From positions 62,001 to 126,000 of the forward strand of contig NZ_FMYF01000006.1 of assembly GCF_900092135.1 (NCBI RefSeq): a DNA stretch of 64,000 nucleotides. The letters are read 5' to 3'. Source of the DNA: Raineyella antarctica. Lineage in GTDB: Bacteria > Actinomycetota > Actinomycetes > Propionibacteriales > Propionibacteriaceae. Positions 36,713 through 44,838 of the stretch are shown here, one piece after another. The position numbers were made by a program, and so were the translations under genes. Under the pieces are notes generated by a model that saw only the letters and a program-made list of their open reading frames with translations, ran no database searches and was not told the DNA's origin. Each line of letters starts with the position of its first letter. Position 1 is the first letter of the stretch.

Positions 36713-38748
36713 CAGTGCTCCTGCTGGGGATGGTCGATCACGTCGGCATCGACGACGTCGCCCGTCTCGGGTCGGGCTGCGGGGCGGTCTCTGTGCCGGT
36801 CGGCCGCCGGCTTCAGGAAACCACCCTCGGGGGCCGACCGCGGCTGCGCCCGGGCCCCGGACTGCGGCTGCTCGACGGGGCGGCGCTCGATCCCGGGATC
36901 GATCCCGGCCAGCTCGGCGGACTCCCCGCCGATGCCGCTGGTGATGGCGTACGGGGTGCCGCCGATGGCCGGCCGCTCGCCGCCCTTAACGGCTCGGTCT
37001 GCCGGGCCCAGGGCGGGGGTTTCCCCGCCGATCCCCACGTACGGGTCGACCTCCAGGCCATCGGCCAGGGCGTCGCTGACCGTACGGGCCGCTGCTCGGA
37101 TCTCCTCGGCCTGCTGGGGCCGCACCTGCAGGGCGACCAGCACCTGGTGGTAGCGCAGCAGCTCGGAGGACATCAGGACCTCGACCCGCTCGTCGAGGTC
37201 CTCCTTGGCCTTCTTGGCCATCCGGCGAACGTTCTCGTCGCCGAACACGGCCTCCAGCAGCTTCTGGGCCAGCGCGGCCGAGCCACCGGCCACGCCGACC
37301 TCCGCGCCGGTCAGGCCGCCGGTCTGGGCGAAGATGAGCACCATCAGGGCGGCGCCCACGCCGTTCACGCCGAGCGCGAGGTAGCGGGCGGCGGACCGCC
37401 GCTTGCCACCCTCCTCGCTGACCATCCGGAAGATCTCCTTCTGCCACTCCCGGATCATCCGCGAGACCTGCTCGTCGAAGTCCGGAGAGGTGGTGGACAG
37501 GTCCACCTGGGCGCCCTGCAGGACGTGGCGGCCGGCCGGGTTCGACCGCCAGGCCGCCTCGGCGCGCTCGGCCGCGGCACGGCCCTGCTCGATCACGAGC
37601 GACTCCAGGCCGGACTCGACCGCGGCCCCCATCTCCATCGCCTCGGGCGGCTGCCCCTTGAAGGCGGAGACCAGCCGGTCGCGGAACCAGCTGATCCGGT
37701 CATCCACGGCCCGCATGAACTCGCCGGTGCCGACGAACTCGTGCCAGCGGGCCAGCACCTCGCCGCGCAGCAGCGACCCGTCGGCGGTCTGGACGGTGAC
37801 CGCCCGGGTCGCCTCCCTGAAGGCGGCGTTCGCGTCGTCGCGCAGCCGGGTGACGGTCCGGGTCTGGTCCTCGACTGCCTCGGCGACGGATGGGGCGAGG
37901 CGGGCGGTGTTCTCGATCGCACCCGCGAGGGTGGCCCGTACGACGTCCTGGCGGGACCGGTCGTTCGCCACCAGCCCGGCCAGCCAGCCGCGGATCGGCG
38001 AGACAGCGGCGTTGGGCAACAGGCCGTCGGCATCGACGGTGGTCTCGGGTACGGCGAACAGCGGGGAGCTACCCAGCCCCCGGTGGGCCATCATCTGGCC
38101 GAGGTGGCCGGGGATGTCACGCATCCCGGCCGGGGGCACCCGGTCGAGGACCACGGCGACCACGACGTGGCGCTGTGCGGCCTGGGTGAGGAAGTCCCAG
38201 GGCACCGCATCGGCGTAGCGGGCGGCCGAGGTGACGAAGAGCCACAGGTCGGCAGCAGCGAGGAGTTGGGTGGCCAGGGCCCGGTTCTCGTCGACCACCG
38301 AGTCGATGTCCGGGGCGTCCAGGATCGCCAGCCCGGGCGGCAACGTGGGTTCGGCCACGAGTTCGAGCGCGTGCGTGTCGTGGCCATGGCCCGTGCTGCG
38401 GGCCATCCCGGGCAGGATCCGCTGGCCGCTGAACCACGGTGCATCGTCGGGGTGGTGCACCAGCACCGGGCTGCGGGTGGTCGGCCGGATCACGCCGGGC
38501 GCGCTCACCCGGCGCCCGACCAGCGAGTTGACCAGGGTGGACTTGCCCGCACCGGTGGAGCCCCCGACCACGACGAGCAGGGGCGCGTCCAGTCGCCTCA
38601 GCCGGGGCAGGACGTAGTCGTCGAGCTGGTCGGCCACGGCGCGGGCGTCGCGGCGGGCATGGTCGGCACCGACGAGAGGTAGCGGCAGGTGTACGTCGGA
38701 CACGGCCGCCCGAAGTCCTTCGAGCGACGAGGCGAGGCGTGCCGACAT
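36712..38748 (-). CDS. Dynamin-family GTPase (first of pair)
   Basis: A 678-residue protein with G1 VGGSTGAGKSTLVNSLVG near residue 62, the switch threonine in IRPTTRSPVLV, G3 ILDAPDIDSVVDENR and the G4-like VLDRVP, where the normal NKxD is degenerate. A long helical region follows and around residues 440-500 there is a Gly/Ala-rich hydrophobic stretch (YLALGVNGVGAALMVLIFAQTGGLTGAEVG) for membrane insertion. The last 90 residues are Pro/Glu-rich. It starts at 38748 with GGGAG upstream, 9 bases after the PrsW gene stop, and overlaps the second GTPase gene. Together they form a probable three-gene unit for membrane maintenance; members like IniA/IniC in mycobacteria work in pairs. Confidence 0.85.
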   Translation of the reverse strand: MSARLASSLEGLRAAVSDVHLPLPLVGADHARRDARAVADQLDDYVLPRLRRLDAPLLVVVGGSTGAGKSTLVNSLVGRRVSAPGVIRPTTRSPVLVHHPDDAPWFSGQRILPGMARSTGHGHDTHALELVAEPTLPPGLAILDAPDIDSVVDENRALATQLLAAADLWLFVTSAARYADAVPWDFLTQAAQRHVVVAVVLDRVPPAGMRDIPGHLGQMMAHRGLGSSPLFAVPETTVDADGLLPNAAVSPIRGWLAGLVANDRSRQDVVRATLAGAIENTARLAPSVAEAVEDQTRTVTRLRDDANAAFREATRAVTVQTADGSLLRGEVLARWHEFVGTGEFMRAVDDRISWFRDRLVSAFKGQPPEAMEMGAAVESGLESLVIEQGRAAAERAEAAWRSNPAGRHVLQGAQVDLSTTSPDFDEQVSRMIREWQKEIFRMVSEEGGKRRSAARYLALGVNGVGAALMVLIFAQTGGLTGAEVGVAGGSAALAQKLLEAVFGDENVRRMAKKAKEDLDERVEVLMSSELLRYHQVLVALQVRPQQAEEIRAAARTVSDALADGLEVDPYVGIGGETPALGPADRAVKGGERPAIGGTPYAITSGIGGESAELAGIDPGIERRPVEQPQSGARAQPRSAPEGGFLKPAADRHRDRPAARPETGDVVDADVIDHPQQEH

Positions 38749-38757
38749 AGGGGCTCC

Positions 38758-40212
38758 CTACTGCTTGGGCGGTCCCCAACGCGGATCCACCGGCGAGTAC
38801 TCCGTGCTCGATGATCCTAGCGGCCCGTGCGGCGTCGGACCGCGCAGCAAACCACCCCAGGCCGGGAGCCCTTCCTCGCGCCGCTGGCGCAGTGTCCGGC
38901 GCCAGCGCTGCCAGGGGTACTCGACCGCCCCCTGTGGCACGACCACGGCCACGGCGCGCAGCTGCTCGATCCGCCGCAGCACCTCTGCCTCCCGCGCCTC
39001 GCCGGTCGCGTCGACCAGCCCGCGGTGGATCGCGTCACGCAGGTAGGCGAGCTCGGTCGCGGAATGCTGGATCCGTACGGTCGCCAGGTAGGTCGACGGT
39101 CCCGCCCAGAAGGCCTCCCACAGCGCCCGGGAGCGGATCCGGGCCCGACTGAACGCGTCGGCGTCGTCCGGGTGCAGCCAGCCGAGGCGGGCGAAATCGG
39201 TGACCCGGGCGTGGACGAGAGCCCGCTCGCGGCGGACCTGGTTGATCGCCAGGCCGACCATGGCGGCGACCACCGAGAGGGCGACGAACCACAGCATCAG
39301 CCCGACCTGGCCGCCGGAGGAGGCGGTGAAGTTGAAGACCATGTGGAGCAGCGCCGCGACCAGGAACCCGGTGAGGGGTGCCAGCACGCGGACCCGCTTG
39401 CTGCGGGCCCGCAGCGCGACGGCCAGGCCGATGCCGGTCATCATCGTGAACAGCGGGTGGGCGAAGAAGGTCATGCCGCCGCGCATCAGCGCGAGCTGGT
39501 TCATCGCCTGCTGCGCATCGCCGGTGCCGGTGGTCGAGGAGACGTACCGGAAGACTCGCCCGTAGTAGATGATGTTCTCCACGAAGGCGAAGCCGGTCCC
39601 GGCCAGTCCGGCCAGGCTGATCGACGACAGCCAGGTGGTCACCCGGTTGCGCATCAGGATGGCGATGCCGAACAGGACCGTGGCCTTGGCGGCCTCCTCC
39701 ACGAACGGGGCGATGAAGACCGCCCCGCGCATGCTCGTCGCCGGGTCACCGTTCCCGATCACCGACAGGTGGGCGGCGGCCCAGGTGTTGAGCGGTGCGG
39801 AGATGCCGGTGGCGACCAACCCGCCCCAGACCAGGGCCACCAGCCACAGCCACAGGCTCTGCGGGCGCACCCGGTCGGCCAGGATGAACAGGATGGTCAG
39901 CGGCACCCCGGTGAAGGCTGCCAGCCGGGCCGCGCCGGGCAGGACGTCGGTCCCCAGTCCCTGGATCGTGCCACTCGGCATCGTGTGCTCGGGGACGAAG
40001 AGGATCCAGTTGGCCAGGAAAGCACCGACGAACAGCACGACGAGCCCCAGCGAGACCCACGTACGCCAGTCGCGCAGCACCCGCCGCGGCAACGGCATCG
40101 AGGGATCCACCGGGACCGACAGCCCGTTGCGGCGACGCGCCCGCACCACTTCGCGGTCCGGGCCGGTGCCGGAGGGGTCCGCCACTGCCGGCGTCAGCGG
40201 ATCGGAGAGCAT
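38758..40212 (-). CDS. PrsW-family intramembrane metalloprotease
   Basis: Integral membrane protease of the CAAX-protease superfamily, 484 residues and about eight spans. The zinc-site pattern includes FVEEAAKATVLFG (EExxK), GFAFVENIIYYGR (FxxxENxxY), the histidine in GGMTFFAHPLFT and a further His in ALLHMVFNF. The N terminus (about 35 residues) and the last 150 residues are cytoplasmic; the tail contains the helical DAIHRGLVDATGEAREAEVLRRIEQLRAVAVVV segment. In Bacillus, PrsW cleaves an anti-sigma factor, but no such gene lies here. It starts leaderless (TACCCT seven bases before the ATG) and is followed by the two dynamin-like GTPase genes, suggesting a link in membrane stress. Confidence 0.88.
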   Translation of the reverse strand: MLSDPLTPAVADPSGTGPDREVVRARRRNGLSVPVDPSMPLPRRVLRDWRTWVSLGLVVLFVGAFLANWILFVPEHTMPSGTIQGLGTDVLPGAARLAAFTGVPLTILFILADRVRPQSLWLWLVALVWGGLVATGISAPLNTWAAAHLSVIGNGDPATSMRGAVFIAPFVEEAAKATVLFGIAILMRNRVTTWLSSISLAGLAGTGFAFVENIIYYGRVFRYVSSTTGTGDAQQAMNQLALMRGGMTFFAHPLFTMMTGIGLAVALRARSKRVRVLAPLTGFLVAALLHMVFNFTASSGGQVGLMLWFVALSVVAAMVGLAINQVRRERALVHARVTDFARLGWLHPDDADAFSRARIRSRALWEAFWAGPSTYLATVRIQHSATELAYLRDAIHRGLVDATGEAREAEVLRRIEQLRAVAVVVPQGAVEYPWQRWRRTLRQRREEGLPAWGGLLRGPTPHGPLGSSSTEYSPVDPRWGPPKQ

Positions 40213-40219
40213 GTGGCCT

Positions 40220-40225
40220 AGGGTA
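40220..40225 (-). promoter_or_regulatory. -10 element of a leaderless promoter for the PrsW-GTPase unit
   Basis: TACCCT on the minus strand is seven bases from the ATG at 40212. It lies just upstream of the divergent tRNA-Arg gene. Confidence 0.45.
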
Positions 40226-40257
40226 CCCAGCGAACAACACCGTACAATCGGCCCGTT

Positions 40258-40331
40258 GCCTCCATAGCTCAGCTGGATAGAGCAGCAGCCTTCTAATCTG
40301 CCGGTCGGGGGTTCGAGTCCCTCTGGGGGCG
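40258..40331 (+). tRNA. tRNA-Arg (anticodon TCT)
   Basis: A 74-base cloverleaf can be folded by hand. The acceptor arm GCCTCCA pairs with TGGGGGC (one T-G wobble), the D arm contains AGCTCAGCTGGATAGAGC, the anticodon loop is CTTCTAA with anticodon TCT, and the T loop is TTCGAGT with stem GGGGG/CCCTC. The anticodon stem has one C-T mismatch at 31/39. CCA is not encoded. Confidence 0.93.
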
Positions 40332-40336
40332 CAACA

Positions 40337-40378
40337 CGGCGCCATGGCCGGGGGTCTCACTCCCCCACCATGGCGCCG
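40337..40378. terminator. Hairpin after tRNA-Arg
   Basis: Arms CGGCGCCATGG and CCATGGCGCCG (11 bp, perfect) with an inner GGGGG/CCCCC stem. It lies six bases beyond tRNA-Arg and before the MFS promoter. It matches the hairpin at 43170-43212 apart from one compensated base pair. Confidence 0.8.
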
Positions 40379-40458
40379 CTTCATCTCTCGTGACGCGTCG
40401 AGTCTCGCTTCCCCGACCCACTGGGCCCCAGCTGAGACGGATGTTGCGAAAACATGCA

Positions 40459-40478
40459 CGATGTACAAAACTACATCG
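40459..40478. promoter_or_regulatory. Palindromic operator upstream of the MFS transporter
   Basis: CGATGTA and TACATCG are perfect seven-base arms around CAAAAC, in the AT-rich promoter stretch about 75 bases before the GTG of the transporter. The size and symmetry are those of TetR-family operators, and the only adjacent regulator is the TetR gene downstream. Confidence 0.6.
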
Positions 40479-40553
40479 GCTGCATCTTTGCACCGCGTGT
40501 CACGCGGTCCGCAGCGCCCTACCCAGCATCCCCGCAAGCACCAAGGAGACTTC

Positions 40554-42515
40554 GTGTCAGCCACGATCGAGTCCAAGTCCGCCCCACCCACGAGTGCAGC
40601 CGGGACGGTCGGCGCGGTGATGTCCCACAAGCAGATCATGCTCGTCATCTACGCGCTGATGGCCGGCATGTTCCTGTCCTCGCTGGACCAGACCATCGTC
40701 GGCACCGCGATCCGTACGATCGGTGACGACCTGCACGGTCTGGACAAGCAGGCCTGGGTGACCACGGCTTACCTGATCACCTCGACGATCGCGACGCCGA
40801 TCTACGGCAAGCTGTCCGACATCTTCGGGCGCCGCCCGCTCTACGTCTTCGCCATCAGCGTCTTCGTCCTGGGCTCCCTGCTCTCCTCGTTCTCCACCTC
40901 GATGTACATGCTCGCCGCGTTCCGTGCCTTCCAGGGCATCGGCGCCGGCGGCCTGATGTCGCTGCCGCTGGCGATCATGGGTGACATGCTGGCCCCCCGC
41001 GAGCGGGCGAAGTACCAGGGGTACTTCCTGGCCGTCTTCGGCGTCTCCGCCGTGATCGGCCCACTGGTCGGCGGCATGTTCGCCGGTGCCAGCACGATCG
41101 CCTGGATCGCCGGCTGGCGCTGGGTCTTCCTGGTCAACGTGCCGATCGGCGCCGCGGCCCTGGCGATGGTGCTCACCTTCCTGCACCTGCCGCGGTTCGA
41201 GCACCACCGGGTGCGGGTCGACTGGTGGGGCGCCTCCGCGGTCGTCCTCACGCTGGTTCCCCTCCTACTGGTCGCCGAGCAGGGACGCGTGTGGGGCTGG
41301 ACGTCGGTGACATCGATCATCTGCTACGTGCTCGGCGTGGTGGGCCTGGTCGCCTTCCTCGTGATCGAGACGGCGATGGGCCGGGACGCGATCATCCCGC
41401 TGCGGCTCTTCCACTCCCGGGTGTTCTCGATGGCCACGGTCCTGGGCGCGCTGGTCGGCTTCGGCATGTTCGGCGCCATGATGACCCTGCCGCTCTACCT
41501 GCAGATCGTGATGGGGATGTCTCCGACGCAGTCCGGCTTCGCCACCCTCCCGATGATCGGTGGCCTGATGGTCGCCTCGATCGTCTCCGGGCAGCTGATC
41601 TCACGGACCGGCAAGTACCGACTGTTCCCTGTCGTGGGTACGGCACTGGTGGCCGCCGGGTTCTTCTACCTCACCTTCCTCACCGCCGACAGCTCCTACC
41701 CGTTCATCGCGGGGGCCATGGTGCTGATCGGCCTGGGCCTCGGCCAGCTGATGCAGAGCCTGGTCCTGGCCAGCCAGAACTCGGTCGCCCCGACCGACAT
41801 GGGCGTGGCGACGTCCTCGGCGACGTTCTTCCGGCAGATCGGCGGCACGCTCGGCACCGCGATCCTCCTGTCGGTGCTCTTCGCCTCGATGCCGGCCAAC
41901 ATCCGGTCCTCCATGGAGGACCGGGCCGTGCTGACCGACTCCCTCGACGCGGCCCTGACCCCCGCGATCGCCCAGGCCCCCGAGAACGCCGGCGTGATGA
42001 ACAAGATCTGGACGCCGATGGTCGCACCGATCAAGGTGAACGTGCAGACCCAGCTCGACCAGGTCGCGGCGCAGGCCACCGCCACCGCCCCCGACGCACG
42101 GACCCGAGAACTGATCCTCCAGCAGGTCGCGGCCAAGTCCGGGGCCAGTGTGGTGGACGGACGCCTCGTGATCGACTACACCGACCCCGCTGAGCGGCAG
42201 GCAGTCGTCGACCGGGTCGTGCCGACGATCTCCGACCAACTCGCCAGCAACAGCTCGACCGCCGGGTCCTCGGCCGACTCCAGTACCTCCGACACATCGT
42301 TCCTCAAGGGCGCCGACCCGCGCCTGGCCCGCCCGTTCCTGCTCGGCTTCACCGCTGCCGCCATCCGCATCTACTGGGTGGGCATGGGCGTCCTGCTGCT
42401 CGCCTTCGTCCTGAGCTGGTTCTTCCGGGTCCCGGAGCTGCGCCAGCACTCCGCCCTGCAGGAACAGGCCAACCGGGCTGCGGCCAGGACGGCCGCGTCC
42501 GGAGCGGACGCGTAG
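40554..42515 (+). CDS. MFS drug-resistance exporter, DHA2 (14-span) family
   Basis: Proton-driven multidrug exporter of 653 residues. The GTG at 40554 is preceded by AAGGAG with a six-base gap; longer in-frame starts lie in the promoter/operator region. Markers are the first-span LSSLDQTIVGTAIRTI (DHA2 motif D1), the loop YGKLSDIFGRRPLYV (motif A) and GGLMSLPLAIMGDML plus VGGMFAG (motif C). Between the last two spans is an unusually large extracellular loop, about residues 455-600, rich in Asp/Ala/Thr with TSSDSTSDTS near its end. The gene is followed after three bases by the TetR gene, so they form one operon with a palindromic operator in front. Confidence 0.93.
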   Translation: MSATIESKSAPPTSAAGTVGAVMSHKQIMLVIYALMAGMFLSSLDQTIVGTAIRTIGDDLHGLDKQAWVTTAYLITSTIATPIYGKLSDIFGRRPLYVFAISVFVLGSLLSSFSTSMYMLAAFRAFQGIGAGGLMSLPLAIMGDMLAPRERAKYQGYFLAVFGVSAVIGPLVGGMFAGASTIAWIAGWRWVFLVNVPIGAAALAMVLTFLHLPRFEHHRVRVDWWGASAVVLTLVPLLLVAEQGRVWGWTSVTSIICYVLGVVGLVAFLVIETAMGRDAIIPLRLFHSRVFSMATVLGALVGFGMFGAMMTLPLYLQIVMGMSPTQSGFATLPMIGGLMVASIVSGQLISRTGKYRLFPVVGTALVAAGFFYLTFLTADSSYPFIAGAMVLIGLGLGQLMQSLVLASQNSVAPTDMGVATSSATFFRQIGGTLGTAILLSVLFASMPANIRSSMEDRAVLTDSLDAALTPAIAQAPENAGVMNKIWTPMVAPIKVNVQTQLDQVAAQATATAPDARTRELILQQVAAKSGASVVDGRLVIDYTDPAERQAVVDRVVPTISDQLASNSSTAGSSADSSTSDTSFLKGADPRLARPFLLGFTAAAIRIYWVGMGVLLLAFVLSWFFRVPELRQHSALQEQANRAAARTAASGADA

Positions 42516-42518
42516 GCC

Positions 42519-43130
42519 ATGGCCCGCATCGAACTCGACCCGGAATCACCGGGCCTCCGCGAGCGCAAGAAGCGCCTGACGGCTCGGCGGATCCACCAGG
42601 TCGCCCTGACCACCGCTCTGGCGCGCGGCGCCTCGAACGTCACGGTCAAGGAGATCTGCGACGGGGCGGACATCTCGTCGCGGACCTTCTTCAACTACTA
42701 CGCGTCGAAGAGCGCAGCCATCCTCGGTGCCGGCGACCTGGAGATCACCGAGGAGCAGAAGAAGAGGTTCCTCCAGGGCACCGGATCCGTCCTGGAGGAC
42801 CTGTGCACCCTGGTCGCCGACCTGGCCGGTCGCTCCGAACTGGCGCACGAGGACCGTACGAAGATCAAGCAGGCGCTGGCCGAGGACCCCGAGCTCGTCT
42901 ACGAGATGTCCTCACTGATGCGCTCCCTGCGCTGTGCGCTGCGTGACCTGGTCACCCAGCGCACCGGCGCACGGGAAGGGGCCATGGTCGTCTCGCTCGT
43001 GTTCGCGGCCCTGCCCTTCGCGTACACCGACGAGGAACAGGCCCTGCCGCTGCGACTGCGGGAGGCGGTCGCCGAGCTCGCAGCCGTCGCCGCCGCCGGG
43101 CTCGGGACCCCTGCGAACGGGCGTCCGTAG
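42519..43130 (+). CDS. TetR-family repressor, probable regulator of the MFS exporter
   Basis: A 203-residue regulator. The N-terminal helix-turn-helix covers residues 15-60: RERKKRLTARRIHQVALTTALARG, TVKEICDGADISSRTFFNYYASK with the TetR recognition helix. The C-terminal effector domain is not recognised. It is three bases after the exporter and is probably co-transcribed, an autoregulated arrangement common for DHA2 exporters. The candidate operator is the palindrome at 40459-40478. A strong hairpin separates it from the convergent symporter gene. Confidence 0.9.
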   Translation: MARIELDPESPGLRERKKRLTARRIHQVALTTALARGASNVTVKEICDGADISSRTFFNYYASKSAAILGAGDLEITEEQKKRFLQGTGSVLEDLCTLVADLAGRSELAHEDRTKIKQALAEDPELVYEMSSLMRSLRCALRDLVTQRTGAREGAMVVSLVFAALPFAYTDEEQALPLRLREAVAELAAVAAAGLGTPANGRP

Positions 43131-43169
43131 CGGGCAACAAGCACCACAAGGCCAACGCCACCCAAACAG

Positions 43170-43212
43170 AACGGCACCATGGCGGGGAGGTAACTCCCAC
43201 CATGGTGCCGTT
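43170..43212. terminator. Convergent terminator, partner of the hairpin at 40337
   Basis: Arms AACGGCACCATGG and CCATGGTGCCGTT (13 bp, perfect), with the inner GGGGAG/CTCCC pairing around GTAA. It sits between the convergent TetR and symporter genes. Confidence 0.85.
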
Positions 43213-43227
43213 GTGCTCGTCCGGCGA

Positions 43228-44622
43228 CTACACCCGGGCCGCGACGCTGACCTTCTGGTCATCGACGTACGTGGCGTCTCCGTGCTGGTCAACACCCTGC
43301 TGGTCGATCTCGGCGCCGCGGACGGTGCCGTGCTCGACGACCGAGTTCTCGTCGAACGGGAGCCGACCGTCCAGCACCTCGCGGGCCTGCTTCCGGTCGA
43401 ACTCACCGACCCAGTTGCCGACCAGGACCGTGGCCACGGCGTTGCCGGTGAAGTTGGTCAGGGCGCGTGCCTCAGACATGAACTTGTCGATGCCCACGAT
43501 GACACCCATCCCGCCGAGCAGGGCCGGCTGGTGCGACTGCAGGCCGGCGGCCAGGGTCGCCAGTCCCGCGCCGGTGACGCCGGCGGCCCCCTTGGAGGCG
43601 ATGATCATGAACACCAGCAGGCCGATCTGCTGACCCAGCGACATCTCCATGCCCATGGCGTTGGAGACGAACAGTGCCGCCATGGTCAGGTAGATGGCCG
43701 TGCCGTCCAGGTTGAAGGAGTAGCCGGTCGGCACGGTCACGCCGACCACGGGCTTGGAGACACCGACGTGCTCCATCTTGGCGATCAGGCGGGGCAGGGC
43801 CGACTCGGAGGAGGAGGTGGCGAAGATGAGCAGGTACTCCCGGGCCAGGTACTTCATCAGCTTGAAGATGCTCACCCCGGTGAACGCCTTCAGCAGCGTG
43901 CCGAGGACGACCACGATGAACAGGATGCAGGTGAGGTAGAAGGCGCCCATCAGCAGCGCCATGGCACCGATGGCGGACCAGCCGGTGGCCCCCACCACCG
44001 CGGCGATGGCGCCGAAGGCACCGATCGGGGCGACCCACATGATCATCATCAGGACGCGGAAGACCACGCCCTGGACCAGGGCGAGCCCGTCCAGCAGGGG
44101 CTTGGCCGCCGGGCCCATCTTCTGCAGCGCGAAGCCGACCAGCAGGGCGACGAAGAGGACGGGCAGCACCGGGATCGAGCCCGGGATGATGTGCATGATG
44201 AAGTCCACCGTCCCGTTGCCGGCCGCCTTCTTGGACGGGTCGTACGCGGTCAGGTGCAGGCCCTCACCGGGGTGCACCAGGTTGCCGACGACCAGACCCA
44301 GGCCCAGCGCGAAGGTGGACATGACCAGGAAGTAGCCCAGGGCCAGCCCACCGACCTTGCCGACGGTGGCGGCCTTGGCGATCGAGCCGATCCCCAGCAC
44401 GATGGTGCAGAAGATGACCGGGGCGATCATCATCTTGATCAGCGCAACGAACGCGTCACCCAGCGGCTTGAAGGACTTGCCGACCTCAGGGAACAGCAGG
44501 CCGACCGCGGCGCCGAGCACCACGGCAGCGATGACGGAGATGTACAGCCAGTGGCTGCGGTCCTTGGACTTGGGGTATTCGGGCTTCGCCGCCCGGGGGG
44601 CGGCAGTCACGGGAGACAGCAT
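43228..44622 (-). CDS. dctA: Dicarboxylate/amino acid:cation symporter (DctA type)
   Basis: Sodium- or proton-coupled uptake of C4-dicarboxylates or acidic amino acids; 464 residues in the glutamate-transporter fold. Signatures are the NMDGT-like NLDGTAIYLTMAALFVSNAMG, the serine-rich hairpin FATSSSESALPRLIAK and the second hairpin GAAGVTGAGLATLAAGL, with GFALQKMGPAAK and FTGNAVATVLVGNWVG near the C terminus. The C terminus EFDRKQAREVLDG matches DctA family. It is divergent from a CitA/DcuS-type sensor and its regulator, the usual partners of dicarboxylate transporters. I use the dctA symbol because of that context, though glutamate/aspartate is possible as a substrate. Confidence 0.88.
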   Translation of the reverse strand: MLSPVTAAPRAAKPEYPKSKDRSHWLYISVIAAVVLGAAVGLLFPEVGKSFKPLGDAFVALIKMMIAPVIFCTIVLGIGSIAKAATVGKVGGLALGYFLVMSTFALGLGLVVGNLVHPGEGLHLTAYDPSKKAAGNGTVDFIMHIIPGSIPVLPVLFVALLVGFALQKMGPAAKPLLDGLALVQGVVFRVLMMIMWVAPIGAFGAIAAVVGATGWSAIGAMALLMGAFYLTCILFIVVVLGTLLKAFTGVSIFKLMKYLAREYLLIFATSSSESALPRLIAKMEHVGVSKPVVGVTVPTGYSFNLDGTAIYLTMAALFVSNAMGMEMSLGQQIGLLVFMIIASKGAAGVTGAGLATLAAGLQSHQPALLGGMGVIVGIDKFMSEARALTNFTGNAVATVLVGNWVGEFDRKQAREVLDGRLPFDENSVVEHGTVRGAEIDQQGVDQHGDATYVDDQKVSVAARV

Positions 44623-44729
44623 GCGACGTCCTTGTCGTGGAGGATGGGACTGTCCCGGCCGGGCAGGTCACCGCAGCCGAGGTGGGGTATGTCGATCGTC
44701 CGCCAGGGTGTGGCGCCGGTCACTATTGC

Positions 44730-44744
44730 GTTCATAAAGTTCAT
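44730..44744. promoter_or_regulatory. Direct repeat between symporter and sensor genes
   Basis: GTTCAT-AAA-GTTCAT, two hexamers with a nine-base period, in the most AT-rich part of the 216-base divergent gap. A plus-strand -35 (TTCATA, 44731-44736) and -10 (CACAAT, 44754-44759) with a 17-base spacer overlap it. The repeat is a candidate binding site for the response regulator encoded downstream. Confidence 0.4.
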
Positions 44745-44838
44745 GAGGTACGTCACAATGGCCCCGTCAGGGGCGGCCTGCCCAGGGACGGGCGGAACAT
44801 ACGACGACGCGGCCAGGTGGCCGCAGACGGGAGGCGCC

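Noticed and set aside
40258-43212. tRNA-adjacent genomic island with attachment sites
   Set aside because: No integrase gene and no repeated copy of the tRNA 3' end was found; only the similar hairpins remain suggestive.
42934-44838. Long N-terminal extension of the sensor kinase frame
   Set aside because: It crosses the TetR gene end, a terminator and the symporter in antisense. The kinase starts at 44839 with a proper ribosome site.
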